Shown here piece by piece: positions 21,709 to 34,322 of a stretch of 64,000 bases of DNA. This stretch comes from Gongronella butleri (taxonomy: Eukaryota; Mucoromycota; Mucoromycetes; Mucorales; Cunninghamellaceae): assembly GCA_025201375.1 (NCBI GenBank), contig JAIWZP010000008.1, forward strand, positions 124,001-188,000, read 5' to 3'. The position numbers and the translations under genes are program-made. Position 1 is the first letter of the stretch, and the number at the start of each line of letters is the position of its first letter. The notes beneath the pieces were generated by a model. That model was given only the letters and a program-made list of their open reading frames with translations, was not told the DNA's origin and made no database searches.

Positions 21709-22547
21709 ATGCACAGAATCAAGGCAAAGGGTATCAGCTCGCGTATGATTTCCAGGGAGCAATGGGTTGCTCCCAAGGATCGCATTCAACAATGGCACAT
21801 ACTTACCGGCGACAAGGTACAAAAAGCACACAACCAAACGAAATTCTCGTCGTTTATTCACTGTTTCTTAGGTTGGCATCATTGCTGGCAAGGATAAGGG
21901 CACCATCGGCGAGATCAAAAGTGTCAACCGTGCCACCAACACCGTGATCGTCGAGGGCAAGAAGTTGGTACGTTGACAATTGCTTTTTAAAATGCATCAG
22001 GTCATCTTTGGCTAATTTTTTCATTCATGCAGGCCAAGAAGCACGTCCCCATGCAGCCCGCCGCCCCCGAGGGTATTATGCGAAAGGAATTGCCCATCCA
22101 TGTGTCCAATGTCATGCTGCTCCACCCCGATACACAGTATGCCAATCTCGTTCGCCATTTTTGAGCCCTCGCTTACCTTTTTTTTTTTTTTTTTTGTGCG
22201 ACAGGATGCCTATTCGCATTGATCGTCGACGAGTCGAGCAGGTGTTGGACGACGGCCGTGTTGTCAATCGCTGGACCCGCTTTGTCAAGAACTCGGACGT
22301 CGAGATTCCCAAGCCTGTGCGCAAATACAATGACAAGGGTGGAGGTACGTCGGCAAAGATCAAGACGGAAAGAGGATATTAATGTTTTCTTTTTTTTTTT
22401 TTTTTTGGCATTGCAGAGGAACTTTTCACCACGTCGCCCGAGGATGTCGCCAAGGTTACTTACGAGGCATCCGCCGAGCCTCCTGTTCCCGCCGATCTCA
22501 TCAAGGAGCTGCGCAACCCGTACAAGCACCGAAAGAGCATTTTGTAA
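21709..22547 (+). CDS. MRPL24: Mitochondrial ribosomal protein uL24m
   Basis: Exons 21709-21816, 21872-21967, 22033-22136, 22205-22344 and 22417-22547 encode 192 residues. The KOW motif region ILTGDKVGIIAGKDKGTIGEIKSV and NTVIVEGKKLAKKHV is that of L24, an early assembly protein of the large subunit. The IQQWHILTGD start of the KOW domain and the C-terminal extension (RWTRFVKNSDVEIPKP, ELRNPYKHRKSIL) are typical of fungal mitochondrial L24 rather than cytosolic L26. The N-terminus (MHRIKAKGISSRMIS) is basic and lacks acidic residues, consistent with mitochondrial import. All joins keep frame. Divergent from LSM3. Confidence 0.9.
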
Positions 22548-23465
22548 ATTAGCCTTCCCCATGAAAATAAAAATTCCAGCATAGACCCCCCTTTTTTTTA
22601 TACATACTGTGCAATTTTCAAATCCTTGACTGGCCAGTGGCCAACTTGAAAATTCGTGAAAAACAACACGGCACGCTATCGAGTGCCCGCCGCCTCCGAG
22701 TAATTTGTCAAGCATGCGTGTATTTCGGCCACCTGCTTCCCGTAAACGAACTAAAACTGGGGGTCAATTGGGTCATGGACGAGAAAATCAACTTATGATA
22801 CTGGGATCTCAACTTTACTATTACAGTATCATTCAAATAACAACCCGCGTCTACGCGTCAGGCTCTACAGTACGTATCCACTGAAATAAAAAATGAACGG
22901 GTCAAAAGCTTTTTGTTTGCGTGTAAAATCCCGAAATCATGCAAATAGTCTGCATTCGTCGAGCTTTATCTCGCGCGTTTGCTGTTTGATTTTATTTTTA
23001 AACGGATGCGAGGCACGCTTTATTTGCAACAATGCGCTCACGAAGTCTGAAAGGTGTAGGGTCACATGTCACAGAATCAATGCTGCGGAACAAAGCGCGT
23101 CAGTCCTCAAGAAGCGCTTTTTTCAGAATATCGATTTCTGGCGATCCTGAAGCGCTTGCCGCATGCCGTAAAAGAGCCGTTCTATCAAGCCCCAAGTTGA
23201 TCCATGTTTAATCGCATCAATCAGCACCATATTCGATTGATTAAATGGAGGAAAACTGGAAAAATTAAGAAAGCTTGGGATTTTAAACATTGGGCGTCAA
23301 TGGTTTGATGTCTCGCACACACGCAGGATCTGCGTCGGGCAGGGCTGCGGCGCTGTTTCATTATTGCAACCTTTTTTTTTTTTTTTTTTTTTTTCTGTCG
23401 CTCTTTTTGTTCCCCTTTTTTATTTTTCATTCCCACCCTCTTGCATTATACGTTTTTGAACCGCG
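22548..23465. other. Intergenic upstream of DPH2
   Basis: About 0.9 kb between uL24m and DPH2, both plus strand. It includes a long T run (23371-23394) and pyrimidine-rich sequence just before the DPH2 start. No gene or RNA is supported. Confidence 0.55.
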
Positions 23466-24417
23466 ATGGCTGCTGAAGCAACAGGACCTGTGACGATGAC
23501 GGACGATGGATCGTCTGTAATTGCGCGTGAGACGATCAGCAGCCGAAAACACACGGATCTGGGCGAATTGGAGCAGCTGTACGAGATTGAACGCACGATC
23601 AAGTATTTGCAAGATCATGGCTTCACCAAGGTGGCACTGCAGTTTCCCGATGAGCTCCTTGCCGACTCGGATGCTGTGCTTTCACTTCTCAAGGCTCGCC
23701 TTGGCACTGTTGAGTTTTATATCCTTGCCGACACCTCATATGGAAGTTGCTGCGTAGACGAGGTCGCCTCGCAGCACGTCAACGCCCAGACCGTCGTCCA
23801 CTATGGCCATTCCTGCTTGTCGCCGTACGACCGCGAGGAGACGCGCGAGAACAAGCACATTGATTCACTCTTTATTTTTTTTTGGTCTTTTAATAGAACG
23901 AGCCATTTACCCGTATTGTATGTGTTTGGGCGCAAGGCAATTGATGTGGACACATGTGCTGCGCAATGCCACACACTGCTGCCAGATGTGACGCAGCCGA
24001 TCCTGCTCATGTGCAATGTTGAATATGCACACGCGATGGATCAGATCGCGCAGCTTTTGGAAGAAAAGTACAAGTACACACAGATCATTGCTGCCAAGAT
24101 CAAGTTGCAGGACGACAACCCCGTGCCTGCCGCTGTCCCCACGGGTGAGGGGTGCCAGAAAACTGGTCTCGGCGGCGGCGAATGTTGCGGCGGATGCCAA
24201 AACAGCAGCAAAACGACGTCAGGCATTGCCCGACGCGCATCTCTGCCGACCGTCAGCAATCAACAAAGGGGCCGGGCATACGAGTTGCCGGACGGCGTAG
24301 CGCTCAGCGACTGCGTCATCTACTTTGTCGGGCACGATAGCCTGACCTTGACCAACATCATGATGGTTCACAATCAATGCAAGGTATGTGCACCCCCTCT
24401 TGGAGATGATTCTGCAC

Positions 24418-24450
<33 letters not shown>

Positions 24451-26240
24451 CGGGTCCATGTTATTGCATGCAATGGATGCCGGTGCAGAGTGCAAGGAGC
24501 CGCGCAACAATAGGAGCGCGTGCGTGTGAGGTCACATGGACGAGGGGACCGTGTCATTTGATGGTTGCCATATCTAATTCTCTTATAGATCTACTCCTTT
24601 GATCCGAGCACCAACCAAGGCCGCCAGGAAACCGTGTCTGTCAATAGAATGTTGATGAAAAGGTACCAAGCGTCACGAAAAGAGCACCCACTGAGAGAAA
24701 AATAAGCAAAAAACGAAAAAAATAGGAGCGCTGATGAAAGAATCACATATTTAATTAATTTTCTTCAGATATTTCATGGTGCAGAAAGCAAAGGACGCCA
24801 TGACGATTGGTATTGTGGTCGGCACGCTGGGTGTTGGTAAGTGATTTTGCGCATTGTAGAGGAAAAAAAAAAAGGAGACTGTCTTTGCGCACCTGCCACC
24901 ATGATTCGCCAAAACGTGCTCTGAGATGCCACAATACAAGGCAGAGAGTGAGAAAAGGGGCCACGTGCAGGTGATCGATTTCTCAGGGTCTCTCTCCTCC
25001 CCTCCCCATTGCCGAGGTGCCCAAGGATTGGATGATTCACCTTTATTTTTTTTCTTAGCGTCGTATATGAATATCATCGAGCACCTCAAAAAGGTCATCA
25101 CGGCGGCAGGGCGCAAGTGGTACTTTTTTGTCATGGGCAAGTTAAATGTGGCCAAAATGGCGAATTTCATGGAAATCGACTGTTATGTATTGGTGGCCTG
25201 CCCTGAAAACAGCCTGATTGATTCCAAGGTAAGGATTTACACATGGGCGTGCCAGGCGCGCCAATGCAACGGGCATTGGGTGTCCCCCTTGGGCCCCCCT
25301 CTTTTTTGTTTTTGACTCTCCTTAAAAATTCACTCGTCTCGTGCTGTTTTAGGAATTCTACCGACCCATTGTCACACCCTTTGAGTTGGAAATAGCCCTT
25401 GTCAAGTAAGGCCCTGATCAACGCGCATGTTCTCCACGACTGCGCTGCTAATTAGACGTTTATTTTTATCTGATTGTTCGTTTTGCCGATTTGTAGATCT
25501 GCGGAGTGGACAGGTGACTATGTTTTAGATTTCTCAAAGCTTCTGCCACACCTACGAACGGATGGGTTCCAGTATGATGAGGTAAGCAGGGGGCGACAAC
25601 CATAGCACAAGGGGCGAGCAAAAAAAAAAAAAAAAAAAAAAAAGTGGGCAAAAGGGAGACACGCTTGCGTTTCTTTGCATGGCCCACTTTGATGCAAACA
25701 TTCGCATATGCACACACATTCGCACCAAGGTGCGATGGGGAAGAGAGAGTGAATTGAATGAGAGAAAGAGAAAAAAAGAAACTAAAAAAAAAAAAAAAGC
25801 AAAAACAGGGTGGAGACGGGGTGCAGACGCGTCTGACTTTTTTTTTACGCCCACGCAGGAGCAAGAAGCCGGATCGAGTGACGAAGAAGGGCATTTTTCG
25901 TTGATTACGGGGCAATACGTGTCGGGCCCGTTCCAAAAAGCCAAGCCGTCGTCATCGTTGCAAGGTAGGATTAGAAACATGCTTCCCATCGTGGCTGAAA
26001 TAGAGTTCGCCCGATCAATTATGTTGTTTGCGTTGCTGGGCAATCCTGGCAGTGTCAACGCCCGATCACCGACAGCTTGCATCGCAAAAGCAGCACTCAT
26101 GCAATTGTTTTTTTTTTGTTTTGTTTTGCATAGACGACACCTCCACTGCTCTTACAAGTCAATTGTCGGGTCTGACTTTACGTAATCAACAGTCGTCCAT
26201 TGCGCAGCTATTGAACAGCACCGCAGGTATGAAGGGATGA
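23466..26240 (+). CDS. DPH2: Diphthamide biosynthesis protein DPH2
   Basis: Nine exons (23466-23824, 23897-24383, 24589-24662, 24769-24836, 25059-25228, 25353-25405, 25497-25581, 25859-25964, 26134-26240) give about 502 residues. DPH1-DPH2 is the radical-SAM-like [4Fe-4S] enzyme that starts diphthamide on elongation factor 2. Blocks: [56 protein letters not shown] (across exons 1-2), [40 protein letters not shown] (in parts), [65 protein letters not shown] and [10 protein letters not shown] cysteine-rich insert [19 protein letters not shown] lies in exon 2. The last exon is the least certain. As read it ends STAGMKG, but a donor (gtatga at 26227) could splice onward to an acceptor near 26338. 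Several introns are long for this window. Confidence 0.9.
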
Positions 26241-27918
26241 GGCCAAAAAAAAAAACAGTTGGCCAAAGGGGTCAAAGGGGGGAACGGTGGAAGGGATGCG
26301 AGGAGGGCGATGAAGAAACATGGATGAGAGGGGCCTACAGGGGCTGCGACAGAGCCAACAAGTACTTGAAAGGGGGGAGGAGGTAAGAGGTCGCGATTGA
26401 GTTCAGGAGGGCGGATGGAAGTGTAGATTTGGCAAGTACATGGTGCCTATTTTGGCGGGCAACTGACGCATTCCCTCGCTTTCTTTGTATGTGTACGCGC
26501 ACCGTTTACGATCATAATAGGAGACTACCTGCAGCATCGATCGTACCAGGGCTTGGATCCAAACATCGGTCAAGACGAAGCAAGCGATGTTGTCGAGGGC
26601 CGATCCGGCATCGCAAGGGGTTATACAGTAGAGAAATAAAGAAAACACGTCATTGAGTACGTCAAAATCCCGCATTCTTTCAATGGATCATCCCAATTGG
26701 CCCTCTGCCCCCTTTTTTTTTTTTTTTTTGCCCTGGAGAGCCCGAGCATCCAATGGGCTGGGAAACAGGCACTATGGTCTCTATTCTGAATTCAAAGCAG
26801 AGGGGAGGGAGGCAGCCTTGAGAGAAACGTTACCAGGAGGCAGAAACAGGGCGAATCCCATTTGGCTGGCGCAGTGGCTATAGCGACATGATGTAATCAC
26901 ACGATCATCCACCGAGGATGAAGGAAGAAGAAAAAAGGAGACATGTGCACACGACAATGTCACTCTTCTTGGATTCTCGCTCAAAACCAGGGCGAGAAAG
27001 CGAAAAAAGAGGGAAATGATCGTGCGTTGGAAAAATCATGTTACAGGGGCTTGCGTGATCATGCAACAAGGGGACGAGGGGAGGGAGGGATCGTGCCATT
27101 CTGTTGTTACAGCGGGAAAAAGGGGGATGAGGGGCGGAAAAGAGGGACTCGTATGAATCCACATTACACTACCAATCTATTTGATATTAATTTCTCGACA
27201 AAGAGCAAAGAGAAGCACTATAGCACATGTTGCTTAAATGAAAAAAAAGTAGAGATCAACTGGAAGAACCTTAATCGCGAGCGACAGGAGTGTCATCGTA
27301 ACAAAAGGGGCTGAGGATGCGCTCGCACCAGGATAAAAAAAAGGCCAAATCTACCCTGAAAACAAGAATAAAAAGTGACTTTATTGTGGTCAAATGTTTG
27401 ATCGCCAACTGGCGCGTGCATTGCCGCGCAATGCATGCCAAAGAAAAAGACGAACACACTCCCAAAAAAAGAAAAAAAGCCCTTTTTCATGCAACCACGC
27501 ATCTCATTCACTAACCGCCCGATTCTTTTTTTTTCTTCCCTTTCCTCGTCCAATGACGACAAGGTTGGGGAGACGGCCAATAAACACAAACGTAAATGTT
27601 TTATGCTTGTTGTATGGACAGAGGTTAATCATATTTATATAAATTTGTATTTATTCAAGAAGATGGGGTTCCCAGTGCGCGCTCTCACCTCCCAATGGCA
27701 AAGGACGCGCTCTTGGTCGTGTATGTGGATGCGTGTGCCTGTGTGTGACCCTTGAATTTGGGAATAGGAGAACGATCTCGGCTGCCAGAAAAAAAAAAAA
27801 AAAGGGCGCGCGTGTGCCGCTTTTTGCTTTGGGATACCGCGTGAAAAAGAACCAGTCTGCCTGTGGACATGTGGATGAGTGTGCGTGAGCCATGCACGTA
27901 TGGAAGGATGCACCGGAT

Positions 27919-27954
<36 letters not shown>

Positions 27955-28450
27955 GATCCCTGATCTGGGTGCTAGGCCTCCTTGTCACGTAAAATGGATT
28001 GACTTCTCCCTTACTTTTTTTTTTTTTTTTTGTTCCTCTCGAATGGGTTCTCGCTCTCTGCCTCCTCCCGCGTCGCCCCTTATTTTTTATTAAAAGAATC
28101 TCGTGTCAAAAAAAAAGGTTCGAAATGGACAGCTGTCATTCTCGTCTTTGCAGAAACATCGAAAGAGGGCGATTCAGAGTGGCACTGGGCGGGCACTGAG
28201 AGGCCACCAAGCCTGCTGGATTTTTTTTTCTTGAGAGGGGGCCTCCTGATCTTAGCATTTTTGCAAAAAAAAAAAAGGGTCCACCACGTCAATGCCACCA
28301 TGACGACTTTTAGACGCGTTTTGATTTCGTTTTGTGTTTGGCGTCTTTCTGTGACGCAATTGGTATTTTGAGTCATTGTTGGCATGTTCTGGCGTCATAA
28401 GGATGAGAACAAGGGAGGTCCGGGGCGCGCAATTTGCGGTAGGGCGCTAT

Positions 28451-28472
28451 TGAGAGAGAGAGAGAGAGAGAG
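28451..28472 (+). repeat. (GA)n microsatellite
   Basis: A GA dinucleotide run in the promoter-proximal region of the homeodomain gene. Confidence 0.85.
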
Positions 28473-28633
28473 ACAGAAAACGGACTGGGAGCGTGCTCGT
28501 GTGCCCTTGCGCGCGCGCGCATCGCGATTCATGCCCGTAAAGCACTGTTTTCCTCCCTCGCCCTTGTCCCCTTTTCATCCCTTTTTTGGCTTCATTGGAA
28601 TTTTTTGCCCCTGCCCAGTGCAAACAAAACGAG

Positions 28634-28641
28634 TATAAAAG
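28634..28641 (+). promoter_or_regulatory. TATA box of the homeodomain gene
   Basis: TATAAAAG about 240 nt before the homeodomain start codon, followed by a long T/C-rich leader. Position and context fit a core promoter element with a long 5' UTR. Confidence 0.6.
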
Positions 28642-28876
28642 GGGTGCCTGGTTCGATCCCACCGGTCTTATTTCCCTCAGCTTCACTTCTTTTTCTGTCA
28701 CTTTTTGATTTCTATTTCCCACCTTCATTTTCTTTCATACCATTCTTTTTTAGACGTTGTGCACTTTTTTTTTTTTCCCTACCCTCAATTCCATTTTAGA
28801 AAATTTTCTCTCTACACACACACACACACCATCCATTTTTTTTTATAATTTTTAATTCATTTTTTTTCTTGCAATC

Positions 28877-30256
28877 ATGGCTACTGACACCATCCAACCT
28901 TTTGAGCAATCTTTCCACTTTAACGAGGGCAATGGCAGCCACGACACGCTGCAGGTGCAGGCGCAGGCGCAGCAATCGCAACATTCCGGTGTGACGACGA
29001 CGACGACGACGATGGACAACATGGCAAGCATGGCGGCAGTCGCAGCAGCAGCGGCAGCAGGCAATGCGGCGGCAACGAATGCGGCATCGATGTTGGCAGC
29101 GTCGCCTAATGGGTATTTTATGTCGCACCCGTATTATCCTTATGCAGCAGCACCACAACACGTGTCGCCTGCACTTTCTTCGGCGGCACAGGAATATCAT
29201 CCGCTGATGGACTATCATGGCGATTTCCGACCCACGTTTTACAACCCATTCGAGATCAAGCACCGCCGACGAACTTCTCGTGCGCAATTGAAGATTCTCG
29301 AGAACGCTTTCACCGAGAATGCCAAGCCCAATGCCGCTGTGCGCAGATACCTGGCGCAGCAATTGGACATGACTCCGCGTGGCGTGCAAATCTGGTTCCA
29401 AAATCGCCGTGCCAAGGCCAAGTTGCAAAAGCGCAAATCGATGATGAATGGCACTTCTGGCACTCCTGCATCCGGCGGTACGACATCCGACGACGTGTCA
29501 GCAACCACTCCCGTCTCTGCATCCACGTCAAAGACCACAACGCCCACGCATCCAGGCTATATGATGACACCGACAACCTCCACGACGCCCACGTCCCTGT
29601 CCCTCGTGTCCAATTCCCTCAGCCAACTGTCGGCACCCCTGTTCTACCCAATGGAGGAATTGCAGGCACAGCAACAACAGCAACATACGCACAATTCTCC
29701 TCATCCATCCCAATCACACCAACAGCAATCATTGCTTCTGATGGATCAGCCCTGGCTGGCCATGCCCATCCACCCATTGCAAGACAATAGCATCACGCGC
29801 CGCCAATCGTGTCCTATTCTCAATGATGCCCACGCTTCTTCATCCTGGGACAACCAGCACGCCGCCATGCAGGTAAAAGCAAACAAAAATCAAAAGAAAA
29901 GAGGAGAAACAGGTCATTGACGCGTTTTTTCTTTTTTTTTCTTTTTCATTTTACAGTCGCGCCGCGCTTCCGAGCATCCTCAGCATGACGGCACGACTTG
30001 GATGGATCAGCCCGATATGAGTAGCTGCTGCAGCACCAACAGCAGCAGCTGTGGCACACCTGGATGGCCGCTCGATACCACGTCTCCGCTTGGCGACCAC
30101 GCCATCTTGGATTTTTACCCAAAGCCCTCATACCCTGCCCAGACCCCACAGCCGTCGTCCCTGGACTTTTATGACTTGGCCACTGATGCATCCGTCGGCA
30201 ATTCGACATCTGTGTCTATACCCTCATTGACGCAGCCCATCATGCCGCCCTATTGA
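28877..30256 (+). CDS. Homeodomain transcription factor
   Basis: Exons 28877-29872 and 29957-30256 encode 431 residues. The homeodomain spans about residues 128-187: KHRRRTSRAQLKILENAF, then NAAVRRYLAQQLDMTPRGVQIWFQNRRAKAKLQKRKS. Recognition helix 3 carries the invariant W-F-x-N-R-R. It is a typical 60-residue domain without a TALE loop extension, like fungal PHO2/YOX1-type factors. The N-terminus is Gln/Ala-rich with Thr and Ala runs. The C-terminus is Ser/Thr/Gln/Pro-rich and ends in LTQPIMPPY. Presumably nuclear and DNA-binding; target genes unknown. Upstream lie a TATA box and an unusually long promoter region, consistent with a regulated gene. An NTSSCCSTNSSSC-like cysteine/serine segment in exon 2 is not a recognised domain. 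Confidence 0.9.
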
Positions 30257-30583
30257 ATTGCCATCCTAGACACTGGCGCGTGTTTTGATGTTTTTTTTTT
30301 CTTGTTTTACGTTATGGTCTTATGATTTAATGCTCGCTTGCTCCTTTTTTTTTTTTTTTTTTTTTTTGTCTTGTTTATGCCCCCAACCCAGTCGCCATTC
30401 ACTCAATTCCTTTTTTTCCTTGCTCCACGGCAGATGTTTTGCTGAAAAAAGTTCGTATAGCAGTAATTCTCTCTCTCTCTCACTCTCTCTCTTTTTCTCT
30501 TGCTTCATTTCCCACCATTCCTTATTTAATCTAATTTTTATACCCTTTTCGTCGTGAATAAATCCAGCATCTTCAATTTTATT
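30257..30583. other. Intergenic between convergent 3' ends
   Basis: About 330 bp of T-rich sequence with long T runs (30344-30367) and a CT run near 30468-30491, between the homeodomain gene and DIS3. It holds the two 3' UTRs and nothing else recognised. Confidence 0.55.
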
Positions 30584-33500
30584 CTAAGCCTTGCTCTTTT
30601 TCTGCACACCACTGGGACTTGACGACGCATCGGTGAGGGCGCGCTTGCCAGTGGCGTCGGACTTGATGCTAATGCCTTCAACAAACGGCTCGACCAGCTC
30701 CATCTTCATTTTTTGGCGCATGCCGTCCTCATCGCCTTGGACCGTAATTTGCACCTTGACATGGCAGAAGATCTTGATTGCGACGCCATTGGCCGCCGTC
30801 AGCTGGTTCGTCGCCTCGTCAAAGGTCAATGCATCGTCTGAATTAGTGTACACAATGCCCTCGATGCCGAACTTGGGCACAAGCACCACAAAGCCATTCT
30901 TCAGCACGCGGATCACGCGACCTGGCTCTGTTTCCACCTTGTTCTTGAAGAATAGATTCGTATACAGCTCGACCGAGCTACGGCCAGCCATTTGCGCCAT
31001 TCGATGGCGATGGTTTAGCACTTGAAGGTGAAAAATAAGGTGTGAGCACGCCAATTCTTGATTTTAAAATGATTTTTTTTTGTTTTACCATCACAAAGGT
31101 CCTTCATCTTGGTCTTGTCAGTAAGCTCCTGGCCATAGACAACCTCAGGATCAATGGCGGCGTGCAGCAGACGATGCACGATGACATCTGTTGTAAAATA
31201 AATAAATAAAATGAGCGTGACACGATCACCAGGATATGATTTCAATTCATTATTACCAGAATAACGACGAATGGGCGATGTAAAGTGGGTGTAGATGGGG
31301 CTGGCCAGACCATAATGGCGGAATTCAGCCTCGGATTCCGTGCCCGAGCAGAAATACTGCGCTTGCATCATGCAGCGCGTGGTCATGATGCGCACGAGCG
31401 TGTTAAAGTAAGGATCGCCGTCGACAACCGCGGTGTCAAGCGAAGCGGCGAGCGTCTTTGACGATTGCACGTCAAGATCGAGGTTGTATTCTTGCAGGAC
31501 GGCGCGCAATTGCTCAAAGTTGGACGCAGGCGGGCTGGGATGGCGGCGCAGCATCGCTGAGTTTTTAAAGTGCTTGTAAATCTTCTCAGCAACTGCAATG
31601 TTGGCCAACAACATGAATTCTTCAACAAGCGCATTGGTTTCCTTGAGTTCCTTCATTTCAACATCGACAGGGTCTTGTGAATCGTTCTCCAGCTGGAATC
31701 GCACCTCCGGACTGGCAAGCGTCAATGCACCACGCGCCATACGTTCCGCTCGGAACCGCTTGGCATACTTGTTTAGGCGGCGCACGCTCTTTGTCACCGG
31801 ATCTTGCATGCGACTATTAAAAAAGTGTTAGACGCGACGCGCTTTTGGCCGGATTGTCCAACTTACGCGTCATCCATGCGATTTTGCGCCTCCTCGTACG
31901 TGAATGAGTGCTTGGATCGGATAATGCTCTTGATAAACTTGACGTCCACAATATCACCGGCATCCGTCATTTCCCAAAGACATGAAAAGGCTAGGCGATC
32001 CACATTGGAGCGCAGCGAGCACAGGTCTAAAAAAAAAGAGACAAGAATAAGTGTCTGTGCAGCCTTCTATAGGCACCAATAGCAGCCACTTACTTGTGCC
32101 AAGGAGCGACGGAAGCATGTCAATGCGCTTGTCAACCAAATACACGGTGGTGCCACGACCTGCAGCCTCGTCATCCATGGCCTGGCCGGGCTTGACAAAG
32201 TAGGTCACATCAGCAATGTCTGCAAAGAAAAAAAAAAAAGTGGTCAATTGCAACATCTTGCTACTGTGGCGCGTGAAAAAAAAAAGCAAAAAAACTTACG
32301 GACTCCGACTTCAAAATTGCCATTTTCGAGTTCCCTGACGTGCAGCGCGTCGTCAATGTCTGTACATCCGGGAGGATCGATGCTGCAGACATCGCGGTCA
32401 CGCAGATCCATGCGCTTTTCGTCGTAAACGTGACGGTCCGTGACAATCCAATCATCGCCCTCGGGCGGCAGGTCCGAAAGGACGCCCTTAGAGAATTCCT
32501 GGTACGGCACGTCGTGCTCAAGCAGCAACACCTCCGTTTCGGTCTCACGGTCGCCCGAGCTGCCGAGAACTTTGACAAAGTGACCCAATGGAAGCCTGTA
32601 AAATGAAAAAAAAGCACATGAGTCCCCCCCCCATTGTGCGGTTTACGCGTCTATTTTTTGTGGCGTTACATGGAGTCCGTGGGCCATGAGTCGACGGCAA
32701 CAACAATGCGTTTGCCGACGAGGGTGTGTGCTTGAGTGGTGCGGATGCGAACAGGTGGAATGCGCTTGTCCATGGTGCGGAAGATGACAGTCTCCTTGGC
32801 AGTCGAACCAGGTTTGGAATGCACCGATTTCCTCGCAATGGCACCACAATATCTGGTAAAAAAAAAAAATCAGCTTTTTGCCACGAAAAAGGTGTAAAAA
32901 GGGGCAATTACGGGCGCCATTTCTTGCGGACGATGCCAACAACCTTGGCGGTTGGCTCGCCAGGGCCGTCTTGCGTGTGATCGTCATCAACGTCGGCGTG
33001 GACTTCCCCATTCTCCTCGTCGGCATTCTCCTCCATGGCAATGGAAACAGACCGCTTCCATTCGGAAACAGGAAGCAGCTCAAGAGCCACAATATCGCCG
33101 TGGATGCTTCGATTCATGTGTTTACGACCCAACACGTAAATGGTACGCGTCTCGCCATCGACAGGGCCACTGACAGTCGCCTCATGGATGTTGTGCGTGC
33201 TGACTTGGAGACTCGATTGGAACAGCGTCCCTTTTTTGATCCCGTGCTGAATTTGACTAGTCGACAGGTGCTGCGAATCGTGTAAAAAAAAAGAGAAGGG
33301 GGTCAGCGTCCAATGCCTTTTAATTCCTCTCAATTCCTCTCAATTGCAAGCAATTGTTTTTCTTTTTTTTCTTTTTTACCTCTTCATAGACGATTTCCTC
33401 TTTTTTGGCCGTGGTTTCCTTTGCATGAGCGACAATGTCGCCAAGCTCCGGGACATCGGTGAAAGATTGAACAAAATCGCGGACAGACGCGGGCTTCAAT

Positions 33501-34133
33501 CCCATGGCGGCCGCTTTTTCTCTGTTTGCGCGATCGTCGCTGAGCAAGAGTACATTGAGGCCGTGTTGCTTGAGATGATCCTTGTACCACTTGGCGGACA
33601 CGCGAATGGCGCGGTCATTGCGGTCATTGGGCGATTCGCCATGCAACTTCTCGATGTAGGTATCCCTTTTTGAAAGACAACGATGAGAATTTTGCCATTT
33701 TTTTTTGCCATTTTTTCTCTTTCTACCTGTGATGTTCATTTGCAAACAAGTAAAAGCGCTTGGTGGAGTCAGCGAGGACCGTGTTGAGGCGGTTGTAGAC
33801 AGGCAAGCTGAGGTGTTTAAGCTCGTCGCGCACGGTTTCCAAGATAACAACGTCCTTGATCGCATTGTGTTCCATGAGATCCAGCTACAAAGACGTGTGA
33901 GTAAGCAAAAAAGCAAAGGATCAGGGTCATACCTGGTTCATGAACACGTTGGTGTCCGGGACAAGGTACTGGTTCTGTCGCGGCAGGTCGGCAAGCACGG
34001 GTGCCTTGATATGCGTGCACGCCGTGCACACCTGCGACGAACACGTAATATCATCGCGCAAATAGTGCTCGCTCACCACCTTGATAACATTTCCTTTGCG
34101 TGTGCGCTTCACAAACGCCTTTTTACGAAGCAT
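30584..34133 (-). CDS. DIS3: DIS3/RRP44, catalytic exosome subunit
   Basis: Eleven exons (34133-33933, 33884-33727, 33665-33380, 33270-32912, 32852-32670, 32595-32300, 32219-32094, 32026-31867, 31813-31257, 31187-31089, 31020-30584) give 953 residues, the usual DIS3 length. Order: a cysteine-bearing CR3 region ([14 protein letters not shown]), a PIN endonuclease domain with [13 protein letters not shown] and [11 protein letters not shown], cold-shock domains (from about 215), then the RNB exonuclease domain. RNB motif [16 protein letters not shown] at about 466-481 carries the four catalytic aspartates (469, 475, 477, 478). Next [46 protein letters not shown] and [13 protein letters not shown]. 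The C-terminal S1 region ends in a basic KKSKA tail. The protein degrades and processes RNA 3' to 5' in the exosome. Divergent from LUC7 at 189 bp. Confidence 0.97.
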
Positions 34134-34322
34134 AATATAGACAGATCAAGGTGAAAAAGAAAAAAAAAAGCAGAAAGAAATGCGGAAATGCAAAAAATGC
34201 ATGCACAGCTTCAGGACTTGCCTTTTTGAGCCCAGCCACCGCCGCCGCACGACCCTCAAAAAAGGTTCTTGTCCCCCTTTCTCTTTCCATTGTCTTTCTT
34301 TTCGTTTTCTTTTTTTTCAACT
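34134..34322. promoter_or_regulatory. Shared divergent promoter region, DIS3/LUC7
   Basis: The 189 bp between divergent start codons. The LUC7 side is T/C-rich immediately before the start. No TATA box is seen. Bidirectional promoter inferred from geometry. Confidence 0.55.

Larger units (their letters stand above)
26241..28876. other. Long intergenic region upstream of the homeodomain gene
   Basis: About 2.6 kb with no convincing gene. It carries A and T homopolymers (a 30-nt A run near 27921-27950), a GA microsatellite (28451-28472) and many AGGGG/CCCCT pentamers (at least fifteen by eye, densest at 26260-27130). It ends in a TATA box and a strongly pyrimidine-rich leader before the homeodomain start. 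It is best read as the regulatory region of that gene plus the DPH2 3' flank. Confidence 0.5.

Noticed and set aside
28641..28665. tRNA-like B box (GGTTCGATCCC)
   Set aside because: Matches the RNA polymerase III B box closely, but no A box or cloverleaf can be drawn in the preceding 70 nt, and the element sits just after a TATA box in a polymerase II promoter.
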